64,000 nucleotides of DNA from Axinella damicornis (lineage: Eukaryota > Porifera > Demospongiae > Axinellida > Axinellidae). The stretch lies in assembly GCA_963931865.1 (NCBI GenBank), contig OZ007511.1, positions 363,836-427,835 of the forward strand. Direction: 5' to 3'. The position numbers and the translations under genes were made by a program. Positions within the stretch are counted from its first letter, which is position 1. Each line of letters starts with the position of its first letter. The notes under the pieces are model-generated. The model made no database searches and was not told the DNA's origin. It was given only the letters and a program-made list of their open reading frames with translations. Shown piece after piece: positions 46,032-59,114 of the stretch.

Positions 46032-47641
46032 ATGTTGCCTGCAAACAGGCGGGAGGATGAACATAAGGTAGGACATATAGTCTGATTCATTTAGAGCTAG
46101 GATACACCATAGATATAAGACAGTCTTATATCTATGGTTACACGCTACACAACACACGCATTTATGTACACACGTGCATGCAAGTAGGGTTATGAGGGTG
46201 AAGCTGTTCTGAAACATGAACTGTCTGAGTGTGCTGTGATCCGGCTGAGTCCTGAGCGCATCCATGGAGAAGGAGAGGGGGGAGGAGGGGGCGTGGCACT
46301 GCTGAGGTCCAGGGTGGAACAACAGTCCACACTCATAGCTATGCTGAAGCAGAGAGGGGATGAGACATTCAGGGAGGTCAGTCTGTCTTGGTGAAGTCCA
46401 GTTTGTGGTCTAATAGCTATGACGTAAATTTCAGAAATTTACAGTGAGAAAGCAGTGAATTATTCGTTTGTACTGTGGGAGGTATAGCGCTCCTCTTTGC
46501 ACAGTTTTTGGGCTGTTTCTGTCATGCGGTACAAAAACCTGCAGAGTAATTTAGTTTCTCTGTGACTGGTCCCAGGCATCCATTGCCATGTCTTGGGACG
46601 GAGCACAAGGTCTAGCGTCGCCGGACCAGGTAGGCGATCGGGGTATTGGAACAAGAGTAACGTGGAATATGTACGGTGCATGAAGTAAGGAAAGAAGCAT
46701 TCTAACACCATGCACACTCCCATCCCTCAATCCTCCCCACAACAGTTAGAACTGTACAAGAGAAGCTATGAAGATGCTCTGGCTAAGAAACAAGTCCTCG
46801 ATGTCAGATTACAGGAGGAGGAGAGGAAGACAGCTTTGGTGGAAAGGAGATTCAATGCCCTCGCTGAAAATCACGAACAGATGATAAAAATCAAAGATGA
46901 GTACAAATGTACCAACCAGACCCTTATAGCTGAGAATGAAAGGTTGAAGCACGAAAACAAAGTGAAGTTTTCAGCTGCTGTAGAAGAGAGGGAGGTCCAG
47001 CTGTCCTGCCTCAGGAAAGAACTGGAGACAAAGTGTCTGAGAGAGACGCAGATGGAGGAGTGTTGTTCCAGGCTTGAGGCCAGGGTGGCGGAGGCCGAGG
47101 AGCGGTTGCGTGCTCTCCAGGAGAAGAGTGCCAAAGAGACAGAGAGGCTGGAAGCAAGGCTGTCCGGTTAGTTTTTGAATTGAAAGAGGGTTGTAGTTAA
47201 TTTTATTGACCTCGTTCCCAGGCCTAGCCTGACAGTTAGTCTCAGTACCAGGCCCTCGCACGTGCAGGGTCTGGTACCGAGACTACCTGACAGTTTGCAC
47301 TGACGATCATGCATGGAAGCAGGAGAGTGGTTTAATAAACAGTCTGCGTAATTAGCCCGTTCCCACCACCAGTATTTCATCACTTCCAGTATGAAATACG
47401 CCGTATTTCATATTGGCGTATTTCATACTGGCAGTGGGAACGGCCTGGGAACGAGGCTACAGAATGGGGTTGTGGGGACCTACACTAGATGTTACTTCCT
47501 GTGTATGCAGCTGCCTTGCAGGCCGGGCAGGAACTCAGACGATCTCTTGAGAGCAGGGAGGAAGACGTCACCAGACTGAAGTCCGACGTGCAGCACCTGG
47601 AGGAGCACTGCAGGCAGAGGGAGCACGAGATGAAGGTTTGG

Positions 47642-47740
<99 letters not shown>

Positions 47741-48777
47741 CATGTGTGTGTGTCAGGATAAGACTTATGGTAGTTTTGTAGGGAGTTCAAGACAAGCTAG
47801 ATTATGAAAAGGACCTCTACGACCTTCCTTTGATGATGAATGAGGTTTGCTAAAGAATTTTGTAGCGTACTGTTCCTGATTCTCAAGGTCCAGTATCCAT
47901 GAATGTTTAAGGTTTAGGTTTATCCGGGGGTGGTTACAGTAAATATACAACATGCAGGTCACTGAGTGTCTGGTGTCAGAACTGCGGTCCAGCTTGGCTC
48001 AGGCGGATCAAGAAACACAGAGACTCAGAGAAGACTTCAGGTTAGCTGCATTTCTGTAGAGATGGGCAGAGGATGGCTAACTGCATTTGGTTTAGTTTTA
48101 CTTGCTCTAAAAGGATTCAGTCATTCCCACTATCACAAGCTAGACTCTATTCACAGAATACACCAATGGGCTTTGTACATCCTGTGGTATTGCCCAGGGA
48201 ACAAGTGACTGTCATGTCCTGTTCCCTTTCAGAGGGCGGGCTGAGGAGGTGCTGAGGGATTCCCAAGTCATGAGACTGAGGAGAGAACTGCTGGAGGCAC
48301 AGGACAGGAAGGAGAGCCTGGAACGAGTGAGTGTGGACTTGTTTCCATGGTGGTACTACACAGTAGTACATACTACATACAAGTGAAGAAATGGACACCG
48401 AATCCGAAATAGCAGAGTCCTGCCACACGATTCAATACAACACCACCTCTGTACCCTTTTCCGTCAAAGCTGATCTCCCTAATGGAGGAGGGATAAAGAA
48501 GCTCTGCTGTACAGGAGAGGAGCTTCTCCGTCTGGGCATGAGAGTGCAGCACATGCATGAACCTCCTTTGATCGTTAAAGAAGGCTGTCATCTTCCAGCT
48601 TACTGTTCCTGAGCTCCCTACATTGTATAGCAACACATCTCTAGGTTTTGAACTGATGACCTGTAAACCTTTCTCCTTCAATCACTGCAGGAGTTTTCTG
48701 CATACAAGAAGCACACCTCAGAGTTGCTGAAACAGGAGCGTGAACTAAACTCCAAACTGAGACACCTGCTAGAATGA
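46032..48777 (+). CDS. CCDC89: CCDC89-like coiled-coil protein
   Basis: Eight exons: 46032-46067, 46188-46376, 46746-47166, 47511-47635, 47782-47844, 47958-48040, 48233-48326, 48691-48777; all in phase, 365 aa. Apart from a short N-terminus with a poly-Gly patch (residues about 43-47), the protein is a nearly continuous coiled coil rich in Glu/Lys/Arg/Leu heptads. LLRSRVEQQSTLIAMLKQRG and RRFNALAENHEQMIKIKDEY resemble the conserved core of vertebrate CCDC89 (BOIP), whose length is also about 370. Vertebrate CCDC89 is a poorly understood protein, prominent in testis and reported to interact with Hey1/BOIS. The symbol rests on recalled similarity over two segments; another coiled-coil family is possible. 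Confidence 0.72.
47641..47755. repeat. (GT)n microsatellite, ~50 units, CCDC89-like intron 4
   Basis: A nearly pure GT tract begins six bases after the exon 4 donor at 47636. Confidence 0.97.
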
Positions 48778-49465
48778 TAGCCACACCCACACATGGTAGC
48801 CACACCCACTCATATCATGCAGTGCAGTGCATGTCATATATATAATCAAGACGTGATCACCATTATGCATGAAGACGACTACTCCATATAGTGATAATTA
48901 TACAGCAGCACACTTTGTCATCCATCTTTCAATTGCAATACAAGTGATATCATGGTTACGGGAGTGTATGAACAGTTCCATGAGCTGAGTCACATGACTG
49001 TACGTCAAGTATCATCAATATTGAGAACTCTCTGGAGTGAAAAATTAATAATGAACGTCATTTTCCCCCTTTCACTACGAGGGGCTCGGGAGCTTGTGGT
49101 GGAGACGTCACGTCAACATCATCTGGAAAAAAAAGAGGATTACTGATGTCATGTGCCTGGATGTGCATTAAGAACTTGAGATATCTGCTACACAATATCT
49201 GGCCTGAAGGTGCACAAGATTCTGATCTCATCCTCCGACTCAATTGGTTAAATACCTGACAACTATACTATAGTCTAACTACATAAGTGGATGCCCATAT
49301 ATACGGGTTAATGAGCTGTGAATCTAGATTCTGTACCCGGATGCAGTGAGTGTCTCTGTTCCTTGCGAGTGTGCGGTTCTCTTCTGGTGATTCTGCTGAG
49401 TGTATCTGCTTCCCTTGATGTGCCAATGAAATGAGACAGCATTCTGTACAGCAAGGGTCTACGTG

Positions 49466-49520
<55 letters not shown>

Positions 49521-49746
49521 AGAGCAAGTTACTCAAGGTTACGGTAAGATGCAAAACTAATGACAGACAGAAAATGACTACTTTTCTTTTTGGTGCTACA
49601 AACAGTTCTGCATGCACAATACCATCATGGTTCACACGATGACATCATCGTCATGACAACAACAATGACGTCATCATGTGCTCTTGTGCATGTGGTACAC
49701 CAGCACCATCATGGCCAGCATCACTGTTTGGAAGGAGGCAACTAGC
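48778..49746. other. Convergent spacer CCDC89-like/CEP20
   Basis: AT-rich non-coding sequence. It contains two AGCCACACCCACNCATG units right after the CCDC89-like stop, a (GT)n tract at about 49468-49516, and a run of GATGACATCATCGTCATGAC-like inverted motifs near 49640. No gene is recognised. Confidence 0.55.
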
Positions 49747-51059
49747 TCACACGGAGTTTGAGTTCTCATCACATGCTACGTTCATCTCTTGGGCCAGAAA
49801 CTCTCTGTCCAGCGGCTCCTTGGGTTGACCACTCTCTGCAGGTAAAATAATGTCCAGTGAACACTACTCATGTTGTGGGACCACACACATTTGGGCAGGT
49901 AATCAAGAAGACCAGCACAGCCTGGTTGAAATGCTGCCGTCATAGCTGTGTGAAGTCCGACAGCACATTCATATAGGGCTAGGTGACCACTTCCATGAGT
50001 GAACGGTAAGTCTACATTGAATTGCATACCATTATAGAAGAGAGGAGTCACTGTGACATTGTAATCAGGTCAATATCCAATGAGCGAGCCTCAAGATTAC
50101 ATCATAGTCTGCTTCCATGGCAACAGAGAATTTAGTCTCACTCCTAGGCTACTGACCTGGGAATGAGGACATACCTGCCAGCAACACTGAGCATGTGTGT
50201 TGGTATCCATTGAATTCCAGGTAGTCTCTGATTAGCTCGTTTATCAGGAGATTCTCGTGTGGGAGTGGGGGCTTTGGTTCACCCTGCTGAACATGTGAGA
50301 GGGGTGTGTGTGGGGAGGGATGTGTGTGGGGAGGGGTGTGTGTGCATGTTGGGGGAGGGGTGTGTGCATGTTGGGGGAGGGGTGTGTGTGCATGTTGGGG
50401 GAGGGGTGTGTGTGCATGTTGGGGGAGGGGTGTGTGCATGTTGGGGGAGGGATTGCGTGAGTGTCGTGCAGTACGTGAGCTCAATACAAAAGGTCGGTGT
50501 TTGCGGGTAGGAGGGGTACGTAGAGAGTGGTTCCACTCATGGCACATTTTGTGTACATGACTGCAATCATGCACAGAGGTTAACAAATGTCGTTTCATGC
50601 AAGCTCATGGATTGGCCTCTCAATACAGTTTTTTTGCCTTGTGGAACTGGGTATATCACATTATGTGCAGCTGCTCTATATGGTGAAGTTAGTCTAGCAG
50701 GCCAGTCCCTCGAATGGTCCCCAGCACGGATCAACTCACGTGACTGCACATATTGAAAGTGATCGCATGCTGGAGAAAGCGAAGGGCAAGCTTAATTGTT
50801 AGACTAATGGTGAACCAGTCAGTCAAGGCAGGAAGGCTGTGTACCTGGTCATCCAATGCATGGAAGACCTCGGCTCTCAACCTGGCCTTCATCTGACCCA
50901 TGACCCCACGCCTCTCCAACGCCTCCCTCAACACTGCAGCATGGGGGAAGAACGGGAGTAAGAGCTGCCAGACATACCTGAGGAGACACTGTTCAACTAG
51001 CCTGATTTGAGCTCTGAGATGCCATTGCCAGAGTCAGCTCCCGGTCGAGTGGTTGCCAT
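49747..51059 (-). CDS. CEP20: Centrosomal protein 20 (FOPNL/FOR20), LisH protein
   Basis: CEP20 is a small centriolar-satellite and basal-body protein needed for ciliogenesis. Four exons: 51059-51002, 50933-50845, 50283-50175, 49835-49747; 114 aa with phases consistent. The N-terminus (GISELKS, then VLREALERRGVMGQMKARLR, AEVFHALDDQ) and the LisH segment (HENLLINELIRDYLEFNGY) followed by ESGQPKEPLDREFL match FOR20 closely. The join of exons 1 and 2 requires a GC-AG intron (TCAG/GCTAGT); reading on to the nearest GT meets TAG. The predicted C-terminus stops at NSV about 60 residues earlier than in human (about 174). No downstream exon continuing the frame is obvious. It is divergent from the LRMDA-like gene. 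Confidence 0.88.
50300..50455. repeat. ~22-24-bp minisatellite in CEP20 intron 2
   Basis: The unit TGTGTGCATGTTGGGGGAGG is repeated five to six times immediately upstream (in the gene's sense) of the acceptor of exon 3. Confidence 0.9.
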
Positions 51060-51179
51060 AATTTGCAAGACTAGTGTTGAACTCTGAACTTTGAACTTTA
51101 ATAATTTGAACTGTTGACTGATGACGAAGATAAAAGAAAATGAGATATCGAGCTAGCTAGCCCGAGCACCTGTTCCATC
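51060..51179. promoter_or_regulatory. 120-bp divergent promoter CEP20/LRMDA-like
   Basis: This is the spacer between opposite start codons (51059 and 51180). It includes overlapping TTGAACTCTGAACTTTGAAC repeats. Promoter role is inferred from position. Confidence 0.5.
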
Positions 51180-53924
51180 ATGGCTGGTAACGTGAGCCTA
51201 GCGTACAGAGGACTGTCAGAGCTGCCCAGAGACTGTGCAGCCAAGTTGGAAGAAGTGTATCACTTGGACCTCAGCCACAATGAGTTCTCGTATCCTCAGC
51301 CACCAGCCCCAGCTAATGTTCCACTGCCATAAGCACTGTACTCACTCATACCTGGGTCACAATCTGGACCATTCAAAAGATATTGGTCCGGCAGGAAGTA
51401 CGCAACTTCTAGTGAATGGCCATGCACGATTGTGCATACAAGCACTGGCTCTGGCCTTTCAGTTGAGAATGCTGCATCTCCAATACTAGATGATTTTCAT
51501 GCAGGTCCTGGGCCCCATTAACAGGGGATGGTGATATCATTACCGTAAATGGCATTTTTCTGGAAGGCAAATTCTTTCTTTTAAAGGTGAACCACCCTTC
51601 AACAAAAAAAACCAAAGCCCAGGGAGGGTCAGGTCCTGGGGAATGGTTCCAGGAAGGGTCTGGTCCTGGAACCAGTCCTGGGGAGGGGAACCAGTTCCAG
51701 TTCAGGAATGGTTTGGTTCTGGGAACTGGTCGCAGAGAGTAACTTGACTTCTAAATTAGTGGTGCAAGTGTGTGTACTGCTAGTACGTTGCTGGAATGAG
51801 GCTATTTGAAGTTGTCTGTGGAGCTTGCTGCAAGAATGAGCTCTTGTCACTATGGCAATCTCTGTGGGAAAATACTTCACAAAGCATTGCCTCAGACATT
51901 GTGCCTGAAATGTAGCCTGTGTACTTGTAGTGTAGTAGTGTGTACATGGCGGCCAATGAATATCCAAAATGTCATTGCCATAGCAACAAAGATGGGTTTT
52001 GGACTGGCTACTTAGTCTACTAATGTGGTTGAGGCCTGTCAGTGATACCCACTGCACATGAATATCAATGCGTCCTTCCATCCTTCCTGCTGTGGACCCA
52101 GGGTTAATTAATGTATTCAAATTTCTCCTTTGCTGAAGAACAATAGACTGAGAGGCTAGTGACCTGTAGCTATCACTAGACAGATGTCTGAGTTATTCTG
52201 CCTATTCACTCATGTGATTGTGGTGTGGGCGATCGCTAGTAACGTTAGCCTAGCTACTCTATAGGTAGCAGTGTACAGTCAAGTGAACACCATACACGCG
52301 GTGGGTAGACATTGGGTGGCCATTCCTGACATTCGTTCTCCAACACTCCCAGTGGCAGAGTTCAACAGCTCTTTGTTCCACGTCTTTGTGTTACCGATAT
52401 CTGCCATCTTGGACTGCAGATAACCACCCCTCGTATCGTTTTGAAACCATGGGCTGGAGAGTACAGGAAATACAATATCCCTTAGACAGGTCATGCCATT
52501 CAATACTTCTGGTACATGAGTGTATTGTACCGGGAAGAGATAGCCGCAGTGTGACACAAGCAGAGGTCAGAGTTCGTCAGACCTCAGAGGGCTGCCCAGC
52601 GTCAGACTGCTTGTGTAGGTGAATGAGGGGGCAGTAGTTGAAATGAGCGAAGCCAGCAAAGCTATGTACTTTAGACTCTGCTAGATGGAATTCAGGGATG
52701 GATGTGTACCATGTATGTTTACAGCAAAATGTTGATTCCCATACAAAAGAATGTGAACCTATTCCTGTTGAGAACTTCCAACCGCCAGTGAATACTATTA
52801 TACTACCAGCCAACCACTCCAGTTAGCCAGTTAACTGTTAGCTGTCAGTTATTGGTGGGCAGTTCACCAGTTGCATTTAACACAGCTGCTGAGAGTCAGG
52901 TTTTTTTATGTATAGGTGTGGGAAAAGATACTCCCTTCCATTGTGACCAGAAACTGGAGATTGGTGTGGCCAAGTGGGAGTGGCCAGGTGGGAGTGGTCA
53001 AGTGGGAGTGGCCAGGTGGGAGTGGCCAGGTGGGAGTGACCAGGTGGGAGTGGCATGGTGGGAGTGGCATGGTGGGAGTGGCATGGTGGGAGTGGCCTGG
53101 TGGGAGTAGCCTGGTGATGGGGGTAGGGCTTAATCATAAGAACCACTTCGTGTTTCCCTAACCCTCCCTCCCTAGTGACCTCCGTTCACTCTATGGCCTG
53201 ACCAACCTCACAACCCTCATCCTGGACAACAACCAGATCGGCTCGCACACCGTCTTCCCTCCAATGCCAAACCTGCAGATCTTGTGGGTGAACAAAAACA
53301 GCATCACAAACCTCTCCATTTTTATTGAGACCGTAGCCTCCAGTTTCCCAGACCTGAGGCACCTCTCCATGCTGAACAACGCCGCTGCTCCCAGCTACTT
53401 CAATGGAGGATCAAAACAGGAGTACGAGGATTACAGGTAGCACAAGTAATGCACCAAGAGTATGAACAGTTTAATGGGCTTTGGCTTCCTGTCAGAAGGC
53501 CAAATACAGCCCTCTGATTGGTCAAATCATGTTTTGATCTGTGATAGAGATAATTAACAGCTGACTCCATGATACGTATTAATGAGCATGGTGTTCCATA
53601 ACGGTTTGGTGATTCTTGTATAACCCAGTATTCTAAGGAGTCAATCCCAGTATACTGATGAGGTAACATGCACACTCAAGAACTGTATAGTCAAAATGGA
53701 GCCTAACTGCACACTAAGTAGTAAACTGTTATCGAGAGGGAGCCTACGTATAACCACAAAACTACAGATGAGGACAATAATGATCACATAACAGAGAGAG
53801 CTCCATTACTCGCCTCATATGCTTATAGTACAAAATGGCAGCTGGTGTAGACTAAGCTTGGACTCCAGGGGTTGGGGTCGAATGCCTTCTCTAAAATTAT
53901 TATTTTGTGGATCGTGGTGATTGG

Positions 53925-53969
<45 letters not shown>

Positions 53970-54112
53970 AGGCACTATGTGACCAGTCACCTGCCTAAGT
54001 TGTGTTACCTTGACGACAAATGTGTTAATGTGGATGAAAGGGAGAATGCACACAGGATTTACGGGAGGAGGAGGGTGGGGGGGACAACCGGGGGACGGAG
54101 GGACTTGCCTGC
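51180..54112 (+). CDS. LRMDA: LRMDA-like leucine-rich-repeat protein (3' end unresolved)
   Basis: Exon 1 51180-51289, exon 2 53176-53436, exon 3 from 53972; junction phases fit. The protein starts MAGNVSLAYRGLSELPRD, followed by leucine-rich repeats (VYHLDLSHNEFS, TLILDNNQIG, LQILWVNKNSITNLS, LRHLSMLNN) and the capping motif YEDYRHYVTSHLPKLCYLD plus DERENAHRIYG. This order, and the EDYR...LPKLxYLD cap, match LRMDA (C10orf11), a small LRR protein tied to melanocyte differentiation in vertebrates and found in animals without melanocytes. After RIYGRRR the sequence becomes a G-rich minisatellite. A GTGAGG donor after PAHV at about 54113 is plausible, and an unspliced reading stops at 54242. I cannot locate a final exon. 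Confidence 0.78.
51378..51405. mobile_element. Solo terminus of the CGACGTGGATATTGG MITE family
   Basis: GATATTGGTCCGGCAGGAAG, identical to the inner part of the terminus at 14254-14277, occurs once here without a matching inverted partner nearby. It lies in intron 1 of the LRMDA-like gene. Confidence 0.6.
52965..53112. repeat. 14-bp minisatellite (GTGGGAGTGGCCAG)
   Basis: About ten tandem copies with variants GTGGGAGTGGTCAA and GTGGGAGTGGCATG lie just before exon 2 of the LRMDA-like gene. Confidence 0.92.
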
Positions 54113-54114
54113 TC

Positions 54115-54556
54115 ATGTGAGGAGGGGGGGGGGGGGGGGGGGGGGGGGACTTGCCTGCTCATATGAGGAGGGTGTGGGGAAGGGGGAGGCTGTGTGTGAG
54201 GGTGAAGGTTGTGTGAAGGAGGGAGGCTATGTGCCAGGGTGAAGGGGTGTGGCGAGGGGGAGGCTATGTGCCAGGGTGAAGGGGTGTGGCGAGGGGGAGG
54301 CTATGTGCCAGGGTGAAGGGGTGTGGCGAGGGGGAGGTTGTGTGTGAGGTGAAGGGGTGTGGCGAGGGGGGAGGCTATGTGTCAGGGTGAAGGGGTGTGG
54401 CGAGGGGGAGGCTATGTGCCAGGGTGAAGGGGGGAGGTTGTGTGCCAGGGTGAAGGGGTGTGACAAGGGGGAGGTTGTGTGCGAGGTGAAGGGGTGTGGG
54501 GAGGGGGGAGGTTGTGTGCCAGGGTGAAGGGGTGTGTGAGGTGAAGGGTGTGTGGG
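54115..54556. repeat. ~38-bp G-rich minisatellite with poly(G) run
   Basis: Poly(G) at about 54123-54148 is followed by ten or so units of GAGGCTATGTGCCAGGGTGA plus AGGGGTGTGGCGAGGGG, directly after or overlapping LRMDA-like exon 3. Confidence 0.9.
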
Positions 54557-57343
54557 CACTGCTAGTCAAATACCTAATTAGGCAAGGTGCTCTTACCATA
54601 ACATTATTCACCCGCTGCTGCCAAGTGAAGCCTGATCGGTGGCAGCCCAGACATGCAGCTTCTGTGACGCCTGGTGAGTATGTATTGCTCCGAGATACGG
54701 TATTAGTGCTGCTTGGAGATATGTAGCTGCTAAATGATTGCTGCTTGGAGACATGTAGCTGCTAAATGATTGCTGCTTGGAGACATGTGGTTAGTAGTTG
54801 CTGCTAGGAGATGCATGGCCAAGTTAATTGTTGCTAGGAGATTTATAATGTTGGAATCCTTAATTGCAGGCAGCTTATTATAAGGCTAGTATTCGATGGG
54901 CTATCCACTGTCAACAGGTACTTGTGGAAGGGTAGATTGCGGAAGGGTTAAGATGTTATTGTGAGATGTTAATGTGGAATGTTTTTGTTGTGGAAAGATT
55001 AATTACATCGTTGTGGAAGGGTTATGATGTCTTTGTGGAAAAATGATGTCATTGTGGAAGGGTAATTGTGGGTGATTATGTCACTGCGAAGAATTCCACT
55101 CAGTAATTGCTTACTAGTGGCATGATGGAGGATGGGTTAGCGATCGAGTTGTGCGTGCGTGGCTACCATGTTGATCTTTTCATGCTTTTAATATAATTTT
55201 GTGGTCTTAATTTCACCTGCAAGCACCACAAAAACATCCCCACTGCAAAATTGACTGCAAATTGACTGCAGGTATCTCACATTTTGTGAGGAATTACAGG
55301 CATTGATATCAGAGAAATTCCATAGCCAGACTGGCTTCTGTGAATGATGAAGAATTGATGTCGGCAGGTGTGCTGGTAGCTTCATTCTCCTTTGATCAAT
55401 ACTCTGATTATCAACTGGTATAGCTGTCTTGTGTTTTCCCAAATGATAATTATTATATTTTAAGCTTGTAACTCTAGAACCCCTTATCTCATTTGTCTTT
55501 TAGAGCCATCCAGGAAGACCAGTTGTAAACTTTGTGTCCTGAACTGCACTTTTCACCGTGTAACCTTAGAAGACGTTAATTCTCTTTGAGACACCATTAA
55601 CTTCCTATTCTGCTTCCTGTACTGGTAGTGTCCAGCTGTTTGTTTGACTGTTGCCATGGTTACCTCCTCTCCCACCCCAGCTCCCCTTTTTTGTTTAATT
55701 GTTGCCATGGTTACCTCCACTCCACCCTGAGTCTCCCCGGAGTAGTTTTCTAGTTGATTGGTTCACTAGGTCATGTGACTTAGCATTAGTGCATACTTAG
55801 GGTATATTAGGGCAGGTTAGGGTGTGGTTATTAGCCAGAATTGAAGCTTAGAAAACCTACCCCGGGATAGGTCAGTCTCCCCTCTCTTTTTTGTTTAATT
55901 GTTGCCATGGTTACCTCCACTCCCACCCTCGGTCTCCGCTCTCCCATCTCTGTTGAACGTGTAAGGAGTGGAGATGTTTAGTTATGATCTCCAGGAAGAA
56001 AATACCAGAACTGGTTTAGATTCCATAGTAAATAAGTTGTGTTTCCGTATTGTGTTATCTGTGCACCCGTAAGGAAATGTGTATGAACACCGCTATCTGT
56101 GTGCTTTCTCCTGAATCCATCTCTGTACGAGAAACCACCACGTCGAGAAACAAGAGACCTCATGGATACTCAGCCGACTCCAACACCTCTGTATTCCTGC
56201 TGTGTGCCTACACGTACGATGATAAGAACATTTTCCCCACGAATTGTAAAATTCATTTTTGACTCTTCTGACTGCAAGCTGCATGGTTTCAGCTAATCAT
56301 AAACTATCCCAATTCTGTGCAATGAAAATTAACAGCTGTCCTCAGTCATCTGCCAGGGACTTGGCTCTGAAACAAGTGCGGTGAAACCTTTGATAGCGGA
56401 CTCTCTGTAATAGGGACACATTACAATAGACCAATGGTCTCCTGACTATAGCATAGAGGCTCCACTGATTTAGCACTAAGCAGTATTATTTGGTGCAAGA
56501 TTTCTAGTGTCTTGTAAGTGGTATAGGCAGTTGGAGCATACTGTGGCTGATTGGAAGGGGTCACGGGGTCGCTCTGCCTGAGTCCCTGGGTCACACCACA
56601 CTGCAGCTGTGTAGTATGTCCACAGAAAAATTCCAAATATGGCATTTGGTGGAGATGTGATATCTGAGGACTGTCCCTGGACATTCTTTATTAATGACAT
56701 GCACTTTATTCCTTTGATGATCGCCAATGATCGTAGTTCATCCTCCCATCCGTTTCCTGGTGCGGTTGTGCTCACAGAGCGTAAAATCAGTGAATGAGGG
56801 TTTGCGGTTTGGAAGTTATAGACCATGAGAAATAATAATTGAATTTTAATTATGATGACATTGTGATGACATTGACATGTGGTAACCCCTTGCTTTGGAC
56901 AGTGAGTTCCCATTTCCCCAACTGCGAAGTTATTAGCTAACACAAAGAAAATGAATGGTTCTCTCCGTGAACTTTGATTGAATTACTGAACAAATGTGGA
57001 TCACACGCATGCACGCACACGCCTCCCTCCCTCCTTCCCTCAATCCCTCAATCCCTCCCTCCCCCCTCCCTCTGTCCCTTCCTTCCCTCCCTCAATTCCT
57101 CAATCCCTCCCTCCCTCCGTCCCTCCCTCCACTTGCATGAGGGCTTTAACCCACATAAACACGGTGAGGGCTTCAACCCACATAAACACCCTGAGAGAAT
57201 GTTAATTGGCTGAGAGCCAGCCCAAAACCACTTAACATAGTGCCTGAGTGTTGGTAGGGTGTTTAATAAGTGCTTATCCAATGGGAGGGCCCTATGTTAC
57301 TTAGCCATAGCAACGAATTGAATGGTGAATATTGTATGAGGGC

Positions 57344-57587
57344 TTAACACTTCAACTGATGTAGCCGGCTGCACAGGCATGAGACTTTCATCTTCTGATG
57401 CCACTTTAGGCAATGTCCTAATGATGGGTAGGTGTGGTTAGGGTCATGAATGTGTGCAGGATGGCTGGGCATGTGTGCAAACTTTGGGGGCTGGAGAACT
57501 ATCGGTTGCAACGGGAGTGCGGTCACCCCTCGAATATACTGCATGAATGACCTCTAGAGAAAAACAATTTATCGGTTTATGGGTTAA
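57344..57587. mobile_element. TTAA-bounded element, short copy
   Basis: This is a shortened relative of 15653-16170, sharing GGCATGAGACTTTCATC, TGGGTAGGTGTGGTTAG-type and ACAATTTATCGGTTTATGGG sequence, and bounded by TTAA. Confidence 0.65.
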
Positions 57588-59114
57588 ACCTGTAAACATC
57601 AAAGCTTCTGCCTCATTAATTATTTGTGTCTGGTCTGCTTCAGGCTGTGATGGCTTGTTAGATTTGCATGACGGTACGGTGGTGCTGTTCCCGGAGTCCA
57701 ATAGTCTGGGGCTTTGTTCTCTGTTAGAGGATACAGACTTTAGTTCCTGGTCTGAATGGGACTTGAAACATTAACAGTTAGTAATCCCATTAGCCATGTG
57801 GTGGGCTATAAGTTCTATAAGTTTTGTTAATTAACTCTTTGAGAACTTAGTGAGTGTGTGTGTTTGTGTGTGTGGTGCACCTATATAACCATGTGTGCAT
57901 CAGTGCAGGTGCGGAGTGTCGACATAGCAACGCCATCCGTACATGAATTGGACAGCTGTACCAGTGAGAGCACACTCCTGGCTGCACTACTCCGACCACC
58001 GGTGCAGCTCACTGCCTAGCGATAAATTAGGTAAATTATCTGAGCTTCCAAGAGACCCGATGCCTGGTTACCTGCCATGCCGCTCATTACTGCTCATTAG
58101 AAACAATTGGTTGTTGTCTTCTGCCCAGTGCCAAGGGGTCTCTGGGTCGTCTTATTTCCATGGTGCTTGCTTTAGTTGCCTTACCACTGGCTATCAAGCA
58201 AGGAGATGATAATGGCTGCCATCATGATTTCATGGATGGGATGCCCTTTTAAAGAGAGGGTAGGGTTTGTATCCGTAGTAACAAACGATCACATTCTTGG
58301 TTAATGTCTGTCTCAGTACAGCAACAAGGCGGCCATTTGAGGCCTGGTTGGGGGGTGTCAGTGTAGCGTAGCTCCGTGTTGGGTTGTTTAATATTTCTGG
58401 TACCACTTGTGGTTTGTTCTATTTAACAGTGTTTCAAGTGGCAACCACACTCCTGATAATAGCCTCGTTCCCAGGTCGTTCCCACCTCCAGTATCTGATC
58501 ACTTCCAGTATGCAAATACGGCGGGGGATCGAGGGCCTGGGAGATCTGGTCACGGGAGATCTGGTCACGTGCGGTGCCATCAGGTAGACACGCGGAGGGT
58601 GGTGCCCAACGAAGAATCTCGATCCCCCTTCTTGTACTTTCCGTCCAAAGGGTGGATATCAGAGCGTTCACAAGAGTTTAGAAATGTCAGTTGAAATTAA
58701 GCACATCTCGCTTATAGGCACACATTTCCTTCCTGTAGAGGTATAAGTGCATACGCCTAATAATGATTGACTACGATATATACACACCAAAGAAGAATAT
58801 ATTAATGAATACTTTGCTTAGATTTGCACTAGATTTCAACCCTAGTGGACCCGAATTGTGAAGTACGTCACTGTAGCGGTCACTTGACTCTATGAACGTA
58901 ACAATGAATACTTTGCTGATACAAGGGTATACTACATAGCTGGCTCAATTCACAGTATAATTATGTACTCTAATCATTAAAGTCAGGAATGTGACAGTAA
59001 TCGCTCCTAATTTCTCTGATCAGCTGTGCAATCGCATTATCTAAACTGCTGGTATAACGTGATAGGCCTAAGACCAAAAGACGGTTGTAACCATAGTACG
59101 GTACAGACTCCACA

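Noticed and set aside
58461..58560. Possible exon in the CTCGTTCCCAGG-containing sequence
   Set aside because: It is part of the dispersed hairpin family and also resembles 47360-47455; no phase-compatible partners were found.
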